From Pelobates cultripes (Eukaryota; Chordata; Amphibia; Anura; Pelobatidae): a DNA stretch of 64,000 bases. The position numbers and the translations under genes were made by a program. Below are positions 23,373-34,580 of this stretch, in pieces; the first letter of the stretch is position 1, and each line of letters starts with the position of its first letter. The stretch covers positions 262,170,783 through 262,234,782 of the forward strand of contig OW240913.1 in NCBI GenBank assembly GCA_933207985.1. Direction: 5' to 3'. Below the pieces are notes generated by a model. The model worked only from the letters and a program-made list of their open reading frames with translations, was not told the origin of the DNA and made no database searches.

Positions 23373-24945
23373 CAGGTGATACTTGAAAAATTTGAAATTG
23401 TGCCAAAGTTAATTTCAGTAATGCAACGTAAAAGGGGAAACTAATATATGAGATAGACGCAAAGCAAATTAGTTCAAGTCGTGATTTGTCATAAGTGTGA
23501 TGATTATGCCTTACAGCTCATGAAAACCCCAAATCCACAATCTCAGTAAATTAGAATATTATATGCAATCAATAAAACAAGGAGTGTACATAGAACAATA
23601 TCGGACCTCTGAAAAGTATAAGCATGCATATGGACTCAGTACTTGGTTTGGGCCCCTTTTGCAGCAATTACTGCCTCAATGCGGTGTGGCATGGAAGCTA
23701 TCAGCCTGTGGCACTACTGAGGTGTTATGGAAGACCAGGATGCTTCAATAGCGGCCTTCAGCTCTTCTGCAATGTTCGGTCTCATGTCTCTCATCTTTCT
23801 CTTGGCAATGCCCCATAGATTCTCTATGGGGTTCAGGTCAGGCGAGTTTGCTGGCCAATCAAGCACATTAATCCCACAGTCATTGAACCAGGCTTTGGTG
23901 CTTTTGGCAGTGTGGGCAGGTGCCAAGTCCTGCTGGAAAATGAAGTCAGCATCCCCATAAAGCTCGTCTGCAGAAGGAAGTATGAAGTACTTCAAAATCT
24001 CCTGGTACACGGCTGCATTGACCCTGGACTTAATGAAGCACAGTGGACCAACACCAGCAGATGGCATGGCTCCCCAAATCAACACAGACTGTGGAAACTT
24101 CACACTGGACTTCAAACATCTTGCAGTATGTGCCTCTCCATTCTTCATCCAGACTTAGTTTCCAAATGAGATGCAAAAGTTGCTCTCATCAGAAAAGAGG
24201 ACTTTTGGACCAGTTCTGTTTTTCTTTAGCTCAGGTAAGACTCTTCTGACGTTGTTTGCTGTTCAGGAGTGGCTTGACAAGAGGAATACGACATCTGAAG
24301 CCCATGTCCAGGATCCGTCTGTGTGTGGTGGCTCTTGATGCACAGACTCCAGCCTCAGTCCACTCCTTGTGAAAGTTCCCAACACTTTTGAATGGCCTTT
24401 TCCTGGCAATCCTCTCCAGGCTGCGGTCATCCCTGCTGCTTGTGCACCTTTTTCTTCCACACTTTTTCCTTCCACATAACTTTCTACTAATGTGCTCAGA
24501 TACAGCACTTTGGGAACATCCAACTTCCTTCGCAATTACCTTTTGAGGCTTTCCCTCCTTATAGAGGGGGTCAATGATGGTTTTCTGCACAACTGACAGG
24601 TCAGCAGTCTTCCCCATGATTGTGATTCCTACTGATCCAGACTGAGATACCATTTAAAGGCTCAGAAACCCTTTTCAGGTGTTATGGCTTACTTAGCTGA
24701 TTAGAGTGGGACACTGTGAGCCTAGAATATTGCACCTTTTCACAATATTTTAATTTACTGAGATTGTGGATTTGGGGTTTTCATGAGCTGTAAGCCATAA
24801 TCATCGCACTTATGACAAATCACGGCTTGAACTATCTTGCTTTGCATGTAATCCGTCTATCTCATATATTAGTTTCCCCTTTTACGGTGCATTACTGAAA
24901 TAAATGAACTTTTGTACGATAGACTAATTTTTCGAGTATCACCTG
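23373..24945 (-). mobile_element. Tc1/mariner-family transposon, full length, long terminal inverted repeats
   Basis: The ends are CAGGTGATACTTGAAAAA (left) and TTTTTCGAGTATCACCTG (right). About 200 bp of inverted repeat follow on each side; for example TCATGAAAACCCCAAATCCA near 23520 is mirrored at about 24763-24785. The left flank ends in TA. The length, about 1.57 kb, is standard for a Tc1 element with one transposase gene on the minus strand. The two repeats are similar but not identical, so the element is moderately old. Confidence 0.93.
23714..24653 (-). pseudogene. Tc1-like transposase, broken by stops and a frameshift
   Basis: The N-terminal part (24653 down to 24231) begins near MGKTADLSVVQKTIID and holds the paired helix-turn-helix region (VIAKEVGCSQSAVSEHI, then a second HTH with RATTHRRILDMGF). 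The C-terminal part (24148 down to 23714) holds VLIWGAM, FQQDLAPAHTAKSTKAWF (second Asp) and WPANSPDLNPIENLWG (third acidic residue, DD34E layout). Between them are a TGA near 24233, a one-base frame change near 24195 and a TAA near 24160, where the first catalytic Asp region SDESNF lies. It cannot make active enzyme. Confidence 0.92.
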
Positions 24946-25298
24946 CATAGCAATGCACTACTGCAAAATGCTGGTTAAAACCCACCAAAACAAAAAGAAC
25001 AAACAAACTGTTAAAAGTAACAAAATAAATAGACTCTCATTTTTATGAGATTATGTAGATGCTAGTGAAACAGATAATTTTTCTCATAGGGAAGCCAGTG
25101 ATTGGACCATTTTGCTGTCTCAGAGTGCATGTGCTCGCTCTGGGCTGGAAAGTGAGGAAAGGAGGGAGTAGGAGGAGGTCTTTTATGTATTTTTTCTTTT
25201 ACTGTGTGTAATGGAGGGAGGTGGGAGAGAGCACACACAGTGTGTGGGAAGGACGGGGAGCAATCTTCCCCTTTCAGGCACTCTGCAATGGGAAGACT
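24946..25298. other. Non-coding spacer between Tc1 and DIRS elements
   Basis: No gene is seen. GC/purine-rich near 25140-25260. Frames on both strands lack motifs. Confidence 0.4.
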
Positions 25299-25389
25299 TT
25301 TTTCCTGACATATGGTGGCACTACAATAGGGATGTACTCTTCTTTGCGACAAGCATCTGAAATTAAAATTAACATAAAAAGTTCCTCCC
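25299..25389. repeat. DIRS left inverted terminal repeat
   Basis: The left repeat reads CCTGACATATGGTGGCA, AATAGGGATGTACTCTTC, ATCTGAAATTAAAATTAAC and AAAAAGTTCCTCCC. The reverse complement of this order is found at 29575-29670 with few changes. Confidence 0.88.
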
Positions 25390-25899
25390 AAACACCAACC
25401 TGCCATGGTCTGTTTCTTGTTCTATCAGGAATGGATGGCCTCTGGATTTTCTGTGGTGAGGCACATGAATTGCTGCCAGGGAGATCCAGCCTCATAGCCT
25501 CCTGGGTGGAGAGCTGAGTGGCCTGCCTGCATTCTACAGAGTTACGGAGTAGGTATGTGTGGCTTGCTTTATGCCGAGTGCGGTCGACGGCAAAGCAAGT
25601 AGGTGGTCTCTAGCGGCAGCAAATCGATGCCCAAGCGAGACGCATGTGCACAGCGGCGGAACGCACGCTACTGTGCATGCGCAGTCGGAATTCTCAGAAA
25701 TTGGAGCTAAATTTGAAAAATGGTGCCTATTTAAGCTGTGCAGATCTGACTGGCAGCATGGATGGTAGCCAGGAAGGCTCTCCTGTGTCAGTGGTTTTAG
25801 AGGTGAGATTTTTTCAGTCTCTAATCTTTAAAATCTCTATGTTCACTTTATTTGGCTTAATTTGAAAATAATCTTGTATTGTCTTCATATGTTGCAGTT

Positions 25900-26918
25900 A
25901 TGTCTAGTCTGGTCTCTCCAGATATTAAGGATAAAGACAAAGTGACTGCTCCAATGCCTAAAAAGGCTAATTATAAATCAAAACATCTGAGTTGTAGCAA
26001 ACGTTCCACACCACTACCAGATGGCACAAAAAGAGAAATCTGCAATCAGTGTTCGTCCTTGACACTGGAAAATTCCAAGCAACAGGACATTTTTATCTTG
26101 GTTCCAAGACAATCTGGCCCAAACATTTGATTCGTTCAAAGATTTCGCTAAGTCAAATGTTACAGCACCCATTAAAGCAACAGCTAAACAAAGGCAAAAG
26201 CGGAAGAGATCTTCTTCTAGATCAGAGCTGTCCTCGGGCGAATGTTCTATGTCTTCCTATTCGGATTCTTCCAGCGATTCTTCTATCACAGAAGTAGGTT
26301 TTTGCACATGAAGAACTAAGAAAATTTACTTATGTTATCTTTTCTGAAGATATATCAGAAAAAGCAAGTAGAAAAGCCCTACCAGTTCAACAGCAGATTC
26401 TGGAGCTTATGTACTGGGAGTGGATTATCCCTGAAAAAAGGGCCTTTATTTCCAGGCATATCAAGAGCAATTTTAAACTACAAGGAGAAGACAAGTGGGA
26501 AGACTTACCAGTCGTGGACATACACAGGTTGCTCAGTTGTCAAAAAAAGACTACTATACCGTTTGGAGAAGTCACTGGACTTAAAGACCCTATGGATAAA
26601 AGGGCAGAAACATCCAGCAGACGAGCATATCAGGCAGCAGGTTTTCAGGCTAAAGCAGCATTGGTAGGAACTTCAGTGGCTAAAGTTCAGCATTATTGGA
26701 TTCAGGGTTTGGATGATAGCCTGGGTGAACACCAAGACCTTTCTCATCTTTTCCACAATTTAAGATTGTCCAATGAATACCTGTTAGATGTTATCACAGA
26801 AGTGATTAAACTTTCTGCTCGTGTCATGGGCTTGACATCGGTGGCCCGCAGGGCACTATGGCTTAAAGCCTGGATGGCTGACACGGCCTCAAAGTCTGCA
26901 ATTCCTTCAGAGAATTAA
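25900..26918 (+). pseudogene. DIRS gag-like protein, fragmented
   Basis: It opens at ATG 25900 and reaches a Cys-rich module CSKRSTPLPDGTKREICNQC (about residue 35), typical of the N-terminus of DIRS gag. Later frames (26332-26918) carry the conserved gag core: WIIPEKRAF, GLKDPMDKRAE, RRAYQAAGFQAKAAL and, at the end, SVARRALWLKAWMADTASKS. These match the KDPMDKRxE and ARRALWLKxW signatures of amphibian DIRS gag. Frame changes separate the parts. Confidence 0.82.
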
Positions 26919-27179
26919 TCTGACAGATGTTGGAAACCAAAAAAGCTATTCCTCAGGACAGGAAATATACCTGGAAGCTCAGATAAAAAAAATAAACTTT
27001 CAGTAAAAGAACCAAAGAGGGTATTTTTTTTTAACAAAGGAAAGATCCGAGGTTTGACGCACATAAAGACATCAAAACGGACAGATCAAAAAGATTCTGA
27101 CGCCATACGAGTGGGTGGACAACAATTTTCTCACAGATGGAGAGAGACCACTGCTGATCCCTGGATTTTAAATCTGGTT

Positions 27180-28450
27180 GCAAGATGATACAAAATAAAG
27201 TTCTTATATGTACCAAGACCAGGTTTCCTTACCTCCTCCTACCATTCAAAGCTAAAAAAAACTAAGCTCTCTTCTCTGCTAAGGTTACTCTTTTAAAGAA
27301 AGGTGTTATCGAAAGAGTTCCAAGAGCCCAGCTATATCAGGGTGTCTACTCTTGGTTGTTCCTGGTCCCCAAAACCAAATGTCTTTTCGACCCATTTTGG
27401 ATCTGAAAGAGATAAACTATATTCCATATCAGCATTTCCAAATGGAAACCGTCGCGTCAGTCACTCATATCCTTCAAAAAGGAGATTTTATGGCAATAAT
27501 GGATTTGAAAGATGTCTACCTACACGTACCTATGGACGTAAGCTCAAGAAAGTATCTGCAAATTGCCATAAGAAAGGGTTACAAGTTTCATCACTTTCAA
27601 TTCAAAGCCCTTCCTTTCGGTCTTGCCTCAGTTCCCAGGATATTTACAAAGGTTCTTGCGCCAATCACAGCGTTCTTAAGGGAACAAGCAATCACAGTTA
27701 TTCCATACTTGGACGACTGATTCATTACGGCACAGTCAATTTCTGCTCTAGATACAGATGTGGCTTATGAGTCTAATGCCAAGAGTTTTGCAAAAGTTAA
27801 AGACAGAAAAGGCAATGGTACTGGCCATAATCCCAAACTGGTAAAATCGTAGCTGGTTCTTGGTTTCGAGGATGAGATTTTATGGCAATAATGGATTTGA
27901 AAGATGTCTACCTACACGTACCTATGGACGTAAGCTCAAGAAAGTATCTGCAAATTGCCATAAGAAAGGGTTACAAGTTTCATCAATTTCAATTCAAAGC
28001 CCTTCCTTTCGGTCTTGCCTCAGTTCCCAGAATATTTACAAAGGTTCTTGCGCCAATCACAGCGTTCTTAAGGGAACAAGGAATCACAGTTATTCCATAC
28101 TTGGACAACTGATTCATTACGGCACAGTCAAGAGACGCTCTAGATACAGATGTGGCTTATGAGTCTAATGCCAAGAGTTTTGCAAAAGGTAAAGACAGAA
28201 AAGGCAATGGTACTGGCCATAATCCCAAACTGGTAAAATCGTAGCTGGTTCTTGGTTTCGAGGACGAGGGTTTTGAGGTGTTGGGAACATCCAATTTCAA
28301 CAGAGCTCATGGAGAACGAAGGGATTTCAGAAGAGAAATTAAAGTTGTTCAAATTGACGGCTTGGCTGCTGCACGGCTAATCCTACATAGCAGAGGCCTT
28401 AAGAAAGAGAGATTCAAGATACTGCTGACTTCTACCAGAAGATCTACCTC
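27180..28450 (+). pseudogene. DIRS reverse transcriptase / RNase H, with internal tandem duplication
   Basis: Motifs in order: VYSWLFLVPK near 27340, ILDLKEINYIPYQHFQMET, MDLKDVYLHVPM (catalytic Asp), QFKALPFGLASVPRIFTKVLAPI and then TVIPYLDD (catalytic DD) at about 27715. The first copy stops with TGA just after YLDD; in the duplicate the motif is YLDN then TGA. These are the DIRS-type motifs (LKDAY..VP, PFGLSSAPR.FTK). It would reverse-transcribe the element into circular DNA. Confidence 0.87.
27482..28265 (+). repeat. Tandem duplication inside the DIRS RT (two 392-bp units)
   Basis: Units 27482-27873 and 27874-28265 begin with GAGATTTTATGGCAATAATG and end in TTCGAGGA(T/C)GAG. They differ at roughly a dozen positions. 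The duplicated piece covers the RT motif with the first catalytic Asp through YLDD. It is a post-insertion change, because no RT would function with it. Confidence 0.95.
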
Positions 28451-28479
28451 TGCTATCATCATTCACTGAGAAATACTCC

Positions 28480-29335
28480 TTCTACAGATATAATCCTACA
28501 TTTTCTACAAGACGGCCTTTAAGCGGGTCTTCGTTTGTCTACTCTTAAAGATCAAGTTTCTGCTCTTAGACACTTTTTGGTAAAGGACTTGGGCTTTGAA
28601 TCCTCTTGTTAGGAGATTTTTTAAGGCTGTCAGGCTCATTAAACCTCCAAGAAAATAGGTTTTACCCTCTTGGGACCTGTCTTTGGTATTGAAGGTTCTT
28701 TGTACCCAGCCTTTTAAATCTTTGGAAGACACTTCCTTAAAGCTCTGGTCTCTAAAAACTGCATTTTTAGTGGCTATAACTTCTGCTAAGAGAATAGGTG
28801 AAATTCAGGATTTTTCATCTGCTACTGAATTTAAAATATTCTTCCAGACAAGGTTGTTCTGTATCCAAAATCATCGTTTCTACCAAAAGTCATCTCTTCC
28901 AGGACTATTAATAAACCAATCTCCCTGCTTTCCTTTAGTAATCCATCTGTCTCCAATCTGGATGAAAATTGGCACAAGTTGGATGTCGGAAGATCTATAA
29001 GAATCTACTTCGACTGCTCCTCTGCATACAGGAAGACTGACCATCTTTTTGCCAATTTCTTGCTGCCTCTAAGTCTACTCTGGCTAGATGGCTCATGTAC
29101 ACTATTAAATTAGCTTATTCTTCCTCAAATCTGCCTTTACCTAACTCATTGAAGGCTTATTCTACAAGAGCCATGGCTACTTCTTGGGACGAAAAAGCAC
29201 AAGCTTCACCTGAAGATATCTACAGAGCTTCTACATGGTCTTCGTTTAACACCTTCGTCAAACATTACAGACTAGACGTATTCTCTGCCTCTGATGCTGC
29301 TTTCGGGCACAAGGTGTTTCAAGCAGTGGTTGCAT
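28480..29335 (+). pseudogene. DIRS tyrosine recombinase, broken
   Basis: The frames read LRLSTLKDQVSALRHF, then LKTAFLVAITSAKRIGEI (first catalytic Arg), DVGRSIRIYFDC, and YSTRAMATSWDEKAQ (the H-x-x-R box with Tyr in place of His). Next comes SPEDIYRASTWSSFNTFVKHYRLDV, where the C-terminal Tyr is the nucleophile. Tyrosine recombinase inserts circular DIRS DNA without target duplication. Several frameshifts are present, and the HxxR His-to-Tyr change would by itself be harmful. Confidence 0.87.
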
Positions 29336-29366
29336 AATCCCTGCCCATAGCTCTGGGATCTCCATA

Positions 29367-29452
29367 TATCCCTATTGTACTGCCACCATATGTCAGGAAA
29401 AACTGCAATTTCACTCACTGTAAATTCCTTTTTCCTTAATATGGTGGCGGTA
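29367..29452. repeat. DIRS internal complementary region
   Basis: The left half, GTACTGCCACCATATGTCAG, is the reverse complement of the left terminus (25305-25325). The right half, TTCCTTAATATGGTGGC, is the reverse complement of the right terminus (29650-29668). A region joining the complements of both ends is the template used to circularise DIRS DNA. Confidence 0.85.
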
Positions 29453-29574
29453 TATCACTCTCCCTCCCCCCCCCCCCAATTAATAAATTTGATATTTTTG
29501 CAGTATTCAGTCTATGATTTTTTTGGGGGGGACGTACTGAGGGCCCATGGCAGGTCGGTGTCTTATACCTGTAG

Positions 29575-29693
29575 GGGGAGGAACTTTTTATGTTAATTTT
29601 TCATTTCAGATGCTTGTCACAGGGAAGAGTACATCCCTATTGTACTGCCACCATATTAAGGAAACAGGAATTTACGGTGAGTAAAATTTTAGT
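29575..29693. repeat. DIRS right inverted terminal repeat
   Basis: The reverse complement of the left repeat, followed by an outer extension (GGAATTTACGGTGAGTAAAA) that is mirrored in the internal complementary region. Confidence 0.87.
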
Positions 29694-29869
29694 TTTTGTC
29701 TGTTGGCAGCATGCAGTGCGCACTGACAGTCGCTTTTTATGCAAATAATTGACATTAGGCAGCCCAGAACAGGAGTACTGGGCTACGAATGTCATGAGTG
29801 CTATAATATCAGACCCACTTGCAAAATTGAATAATATATATGTGTATGTGTGTGTGCAATGATTTTCTG

Positions 29870-29902
<33 letters not shown>

Positions 29903-30096
29903 ACACCCACAAAATCCAGCGTACTCGCGCATTCACTAAACAGCTCATTCACTTAGGAAATACTTCCTCCTGGGACTCTCTGCAGGTCAAGGCTAAATAG
30001 GGTCCTGGAATAAGGCACCTGTGACAGGGAGGGATGCAAAACCAAGGAGTTTGCCTGGACTCCCAAATATATAAATGAAACCAAAAGGGCTGCACT
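29694..30096. other. Non-coding; (TA)/(CA) microsatellite at 29830-29905
   Basis: TATATG and ACACACAC runs near 29835-29902. No gene. Confidence 0.5.
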
Positions 30097-30461
30097 CACC
30101 TGAACATGCATACATTATAGGGTGCTGCTGGGGCCAATTAATACAACATACCTGCTTTGACCCACAGAGGGTCCCAGGAGGAAGTTTTTCCAAGTAAGTG
30201 GATTAATCTCATGAGAGCAGTCATTAGGCTGCTAGAGTAGGACCTGCCAAGAATGGGGTACATTGACGTGGCAGGCTCATGCAATGTATGATCATATACT
30301 GTAACTAAACCCCCATTATTTTTTGCCTAGGTGGGGTGCTTTTACATAAAATTATTATATTTTGTGAACCTAAAATCGCTGTATATTAAAGAGTGCGCTG
30401 GATTTTGTATGTTGTATAAATTGGCCCCAGCAGCACCCTATAATGTATGCATGTCCAGGTG
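30097..30461. repeat. Foldback element, about 51-bp inverted arms
   Basis: Arms 30097-30147 and 30411-30461 are near-perfect reverse complements. The left arm has CACCTGAACATGCATACATT and GGGTGCTGCTGGGGCCAATT; the right arm is the mirror. The interior shows no protein. It may be a MITE or a pair of inverted insertions. Confidence 0.8.
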
Positions 30462-30618
30462 AATGCATTTATATATATTTTATAATCCGGTTTCAACACA
30501 AACTAGATAGATAAATAATAAACTTGTAAATAAAACTAGAAAAGACAGCATTTGATACCTTTCTCATACAGTTTGCTTGAATAGGTACGGTACAATGGTA
30601 CGGTACATAACAACTTAC

Positions 30619-30787
30619 CTACGATTGCCTTAATGCTTGGGATTGTCATTGTGCTGTAATTCCTTATACTAGCACAGCACCATGTAATATAAGGTGTTTC
30701 CCGTGCACTCTTCCCATCTGTGATCGTGTCAGCAAAATATGACCCCCACTTTTTTGATACAAAATATGGCTCCGGAGGCTGAAGGCT
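30619..30787 (-). CDS. NT5DC1: NT5DC1 internal exon (third from last in window order)
   Basis: Minus strand. The acceptor TGTTGTTGCAG is at 30788-30798 and the donor GTAAGTTG begins at 30618. The 169 bp give 56 codons plus one base, so it enters in phase 0 and leaves after one base, joining correctly to the terminal exon. It encodes SKKWGSYFADTI and TWCCASIRNYSTMTIPSIKAI. Vertebrate NT5DC1 has the same pattern (SSKKWGSFF...YTWSC..ISTYSTIAIPSIEAI), which is the basis of the assignment. No stops. The first residues are poorly conserved. Confidence 0.87.
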
Positions 30788-32815
30788 CTGCAACAACATT
30801 AAAATGAATTCAAGACACTTAAATCTTTTCAATCTTTGCAACTAAAACGAGTATAACACAAATGTTAGTAGTAAATACTAAGATTTTAAGAAACATAATT
30901 TATATATAGGAAACCTTTTTGAAAAACTGGTAGAACAGGAACAAAACTGACAATTATTATGTCATTACGATGTCATGTAATGCTAAGTAGACCTTGGGGG
31001 TCTTGCTGACACTACCGAACAGTGTACCAGGCTGGAAAGGGAGCAACATAATTTTTATATTTACCAATCGTGTTATTGTAGAATTTAAAGGGCTATGGGG
31101 GAAGGTGGAGACTCTTACCTTCAGGGGTTAAACTGTTTCCCTCCAGGACTGATCCCAACTTCACTCCAGGTGGCATCTTGCTTCTGAATTGAAATCACAA
31201 AACTGGCTTGAAAAAGGTAGGTTTCTTTTCAAGACCGTTGTGTGAATGGGGAGTCACTGATAAGCTGAGAGCGTAAGTGGACCGCTCTTAGCCAATCGGT
31301 GATACCAATGCCCAGCGGCACTCAGCACTTCCTAAAAACTGGTAGTGGAGCATAGCAGCAGCTATCAGCAACTGATATTCATCTCTTTTTAAAATATATT
31401 TTTCATTAACTGTAATGTCCCCTGTAGCACTTTCAAGTGGGTGTGAGGGTGTGTTGGTGTGTGAGTGAGTACGTGTAAGTCAATGCGAGTATTTATATGT
31501 GACATTGTATATGTGTATGTCAGAGTGTGTCAAATGTGTGCCCATCCCTTAAATAGATCATATAATCATATTACATGATCTATTATATTAGATTAAATTT
31601 ACCATAGATACCCCGATGCATAAATACATAATTGATAGCATAGATAAATGATATATTGTAAAATATTTAGATATAAACTGCCCTCTAGCGTCTCCATGTC
31701 CACAGCTTTGTGGGTGCTCATCTGCCCTGCTTGGGGACACTTCCCCAAACTTCCTTCATGACTTTACTGCCAGCATGTTCATGTTTCAACTGATATTTCC
31801 TATCCAGTGTTAACAGTGTCAGTTCAAAAACTGTTTTCTATGCTTGCAAAGCAGAAGGACTGCCTGTAAAAATATATATAAATACACACACGTACACTTG
31901 TACAGTGCTCTTATTCAGATTGCTTTACAAAATGTAGCTGGTAAGCACAGAGAGGATTTTGGTGGGATGTGTAGTTAAACCTACTGTTGCAAAAGGAACA
32001 GACATCCCAGTCCCTAATCTAACCTTTGCAGTACTTTTACAAAAAAAAAAAAAAATGGAAAAAAAATATCTGTGTTTGCTTTCTTTCTTCGGAGAATTGA
32101 GCAAAAGTAGTGAAATGGGGTTATAAATGTTCTAATTCTTTTTAATTAACATGAACAGTGAACATTACAGCACAAGGGAGGAGAGTAAGAAATTTATTTA
32201 GACCATTTTCCACGTCCAGGATTCAAACACTTATTTGGAAAGAGAATAATCTATTTGCTTATTCCAGTATGATAGAAAACATGAAGTCCAGAGACACTAC
32301 ATAAGGCAGAGCCATTGTTATAAAATATATAAAAAACAAAAGTGGAATTTCCACTTCGTATAATCCACAAAACATCACACAAAAAATATGTTAATCTGAG
32401 TCTATGCAATGAATGAAAAACAGATTGTGTCATAAAATTATCTTGGCCACATTGTGATTTAACAAATAGTCACAGCACGCAATAATTTGGGAATGTAATA
32501 AATATTTTCTCAGTGTAATTCATTAAATGTTTTTTCATTCCCTAAAATTCTAAAATAACATTGAATCTTACTATTAAATAGTCACTGCTTTCATAGATAT
32601 TTAGATTGCTTGAGGAAAGTTATATTTAGATGAACATTTCTTTATAATTAACTTTTTAGCAGTCTAAAATTGGAGAGATCAACAGGAAACGGAGCAAGTT
32701 TACTTTCGTACAAAATGTCTGTCTAGCTCATAGACACATACTTGTTTTCATTGATGCCAGCGGTTGAACAAAATGAATCATTGTTTTTGTTCTGATCTCA
32801 TAACCAAAGTATATT

Positions 32816-33179
32816 GAAAGGGACACTATAGCCACCAAAAGAACTTAATGAAGCAATTTTAGTGTACTGACAGCACCTGCAGTCTCACTGCTCAATTTTT
32901 GGCTATTTAGGAGTTTAATCACTTTGTTTATGTAATCCTAGTCACTCCTAACTACATGGGACTTGCACAGTCTTCCTAAACACTTCTTATACTGAGAGAT
33001 CTAATGTTTAAACTTCCTTTAGTGCACATTCTGTTTAATTTAGAATTTCATATCTCCTGCACTGTTCATAGCGTGTTAGATGTTGCAGGAGGAGCCTCCT
33101 CTGTGTGATTACAGTTCCACTTACAGGGCTTACAAATAAACGTACTTTATTTTGTTGACTGGCGCTTTATGTTTTCCAC
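32816..33179. repeat. T2-like MITE remnant (one end)
   Basis: GAAAGGGACACTATAGCCACC at 32818 has the TTAAAGGGACACTATAG-type terminus of the TTAA-targeting family; the first TTA is mutated. The matching right end was not found. Confidence 0.5.
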
Positions 33180-33565
33180 CCTATTTATTTATTTATAAAA
33201 TATTTTACCCGGAAAGATACATTGAGATTTCTCTCGTTTTCAAGTATGTCCTGGGTCCACAAATCATTGCATTGTTACATTAGGTACAACAAAATACAAA
33301 AACAATATTAATACACAATATATACAAAATTTAACATAGAACAGGCAGGAAATATATAATCAACCATGACACGTGCATTCTGTTTTGAGGTATGTAGAGA
33401 GGGATCTCTTAAATGACTTTAGGCTTAGGGAAGATTTTAAATTGTGCGGGAGGTTGTTCCACAATTGCGGTGCTCTGTAGGAGAAGGAGGATCGGGCCGC
33501 TTTCTTTTTGTATTGAGGTAGACTAAGTAAAGTGTTGGTACTGGATCGGAGTTACCTGAGATTCA
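33180..33565 (-). pseudogene. LINE ORF2 C-terminus and 3' UTR (L2-like)
   Basis: On the minus strand from about 33520 the text reads as a decayed RSSFSYRAPQLWNNLPHNLK then SFKRSL, the typical LINE ORF2 tail (xAPxLWNxLPxxLK...FKxxLK). The 3' UTR contains GATACATTGAGATTTCTCTC on the plus strand and ends in an ATTTATTTATTT run near 33182. It differs from the 1-2160 family. Confidence 0.65.
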
Positions 33566-33589
33566 GTTAATCTTTCTGCAAATGGGTGC

Positions 33590-34010
33590 ATGCTCTTTCA
33601 GCATTGATACGGATAGTGAATGGCATCCGCCAGGGATATCTGCTCTCCCCCTTCCACTTGGTGTTAACATTGGAACCCCTCTTGGAAGCAATTAAACATC
33701 ATCAGTAAATCCATAGATTTCGATGTGCTGGATCTGAACATAAGGTCTCGGCATATGCTGATGACCTGTTCTATGTTCAGCAACCTTTAATATCGTTTCT
33801 GAACATCATAAGGGAATTTCACATATATGGCAATCTCAGCAAATTTAAACTAAATTGGGAAAAATCTGAAGCACTAAATGTGAGTTCCTCAGCAGGATTT
33901 GGACCAATTTCAGATTTGTTGGTGTAGAGACCATATTAAATATCTGGGGATCTTAGTCCCAGAAGTATTGAAAAGCCTATACCAACTTCCAACCACTATT
34001 GACTCGCCTC
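33590..34010 (+). pseudogene. Tx1/L1-type LINE reverse transcriptase fragment
   Basis: The plus-strand frame reads NGIRQGYLLSPFHLVLTLEPLLEAI, then after a stop and shift HKVSAYADDLFYVQQP, FKLNWEKSEALN and a KYLGI-like relic. G-x-RQG-x-LSP-x-LF-x-L-x-x-E and AYADD are the RT motifs of the L1/Tx1 group. Flanks are lost on both sides. Confidence 0.75.
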
Positions 34011-34534
34011 ATGTCTGACCTCTTTATATGTCCCCTCTCCACCCTTTCACACTCCCCCCTTTTTGTTTCTCTATTCTTCATGATGTTAATCTCTCCAACT
34101 CCACCACCTCTACTATTGGATTGTTCTTTATTTATTCCTTTTCTAGATCTGTGGTTTGACGCTTCTTTTGAAAAAAGGTGGTAGTGAAGGCACTATTCAG
34201 GGACCACCATTAGCTCATAGCACCAGAGAGGGGTTACAATGCCCATAGAAGTCAAAAGCAAGAAGCCATTTTGGAAGTAGTAGAGAGAGAGACAAACAGC
34301 AGCAGCTTCTGGACCCTGACAAGTGCATAATGCATTTTTCTCTCTTATAAAAAATAAATAAATATATATATTTAAATAAATATATATATCCAAGAGAAGG
34401 GAGGGGAAATAACTGACAGTTCTGTAAGACAGCACTATGCTGGCAGTCACTAATAGTTTAATACATCCTGCTCCACATTGAATAGTGTAGGCTCATAAAC
34501 AATATATATAGATAGTCCCAGGATCTCCTTGAAA

Positions 34535-34580
34535 ATCACCTAACGCGTTTCGGCATAAAAGCCTTCGTCAGAGGTGCTGT
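34535..34580 (-). ncRNA. Hammerhead-like motif in the PLE arm
   Basis: On the minus strand, CTGACGA (34565-34571) is followed by AGGC, a loop TTTTAT, GCC and GAAA (34548-34551), then CGCGTTAGGTG. This is the CUGANGA - stem II - GAAA core of a hammerhead ribozyme, as found in PLE terminal repeats. Stem II is short (GGC/GCC). The stem III/cleavage segment is not canonical, so self-cleavage is doubtful. A second site with a better stem II is at 20641-20690. Confidence 0.45.

Larger units (their letters stand above)
25299..29693 (+). mobile_element. DIRS-type tyrosine-recombinase retrotransposon, near full length
   Basis: It has the full DIRS architecture: inverted terminal repeats (25299-25389 and 29575-29693), gag, RT/RNase H, a tyrosine recombinase in place of a DDE integrase, and an internal complementary region at 29367-29452. 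The latter repeats, reverse-complemented, the outer ends of both terminal repeats. No target-site duplication is expected or seen. All reading frames carry stops or frameshifts, so the copy is inactive. Confidence 0.9.
21985..30618 (-). other. NT5DC1: NT5DC1 last intron (about 8.6 kb)
   Basis: Bounded by GTAAGT (donor, minus strand at 30613-30618) and TTTCAG (acceptor at 21985-21990). It contains the Tc1 transposon (23373-24945), the DIRS element (25299-29693) and an inverted repeat (30097-30461). From 21985 to about 23330 no element or gene was recognised, apart from a TTAAAGGACAACG string near 22163 that may be a T2-like end. Confidence 0.75.
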
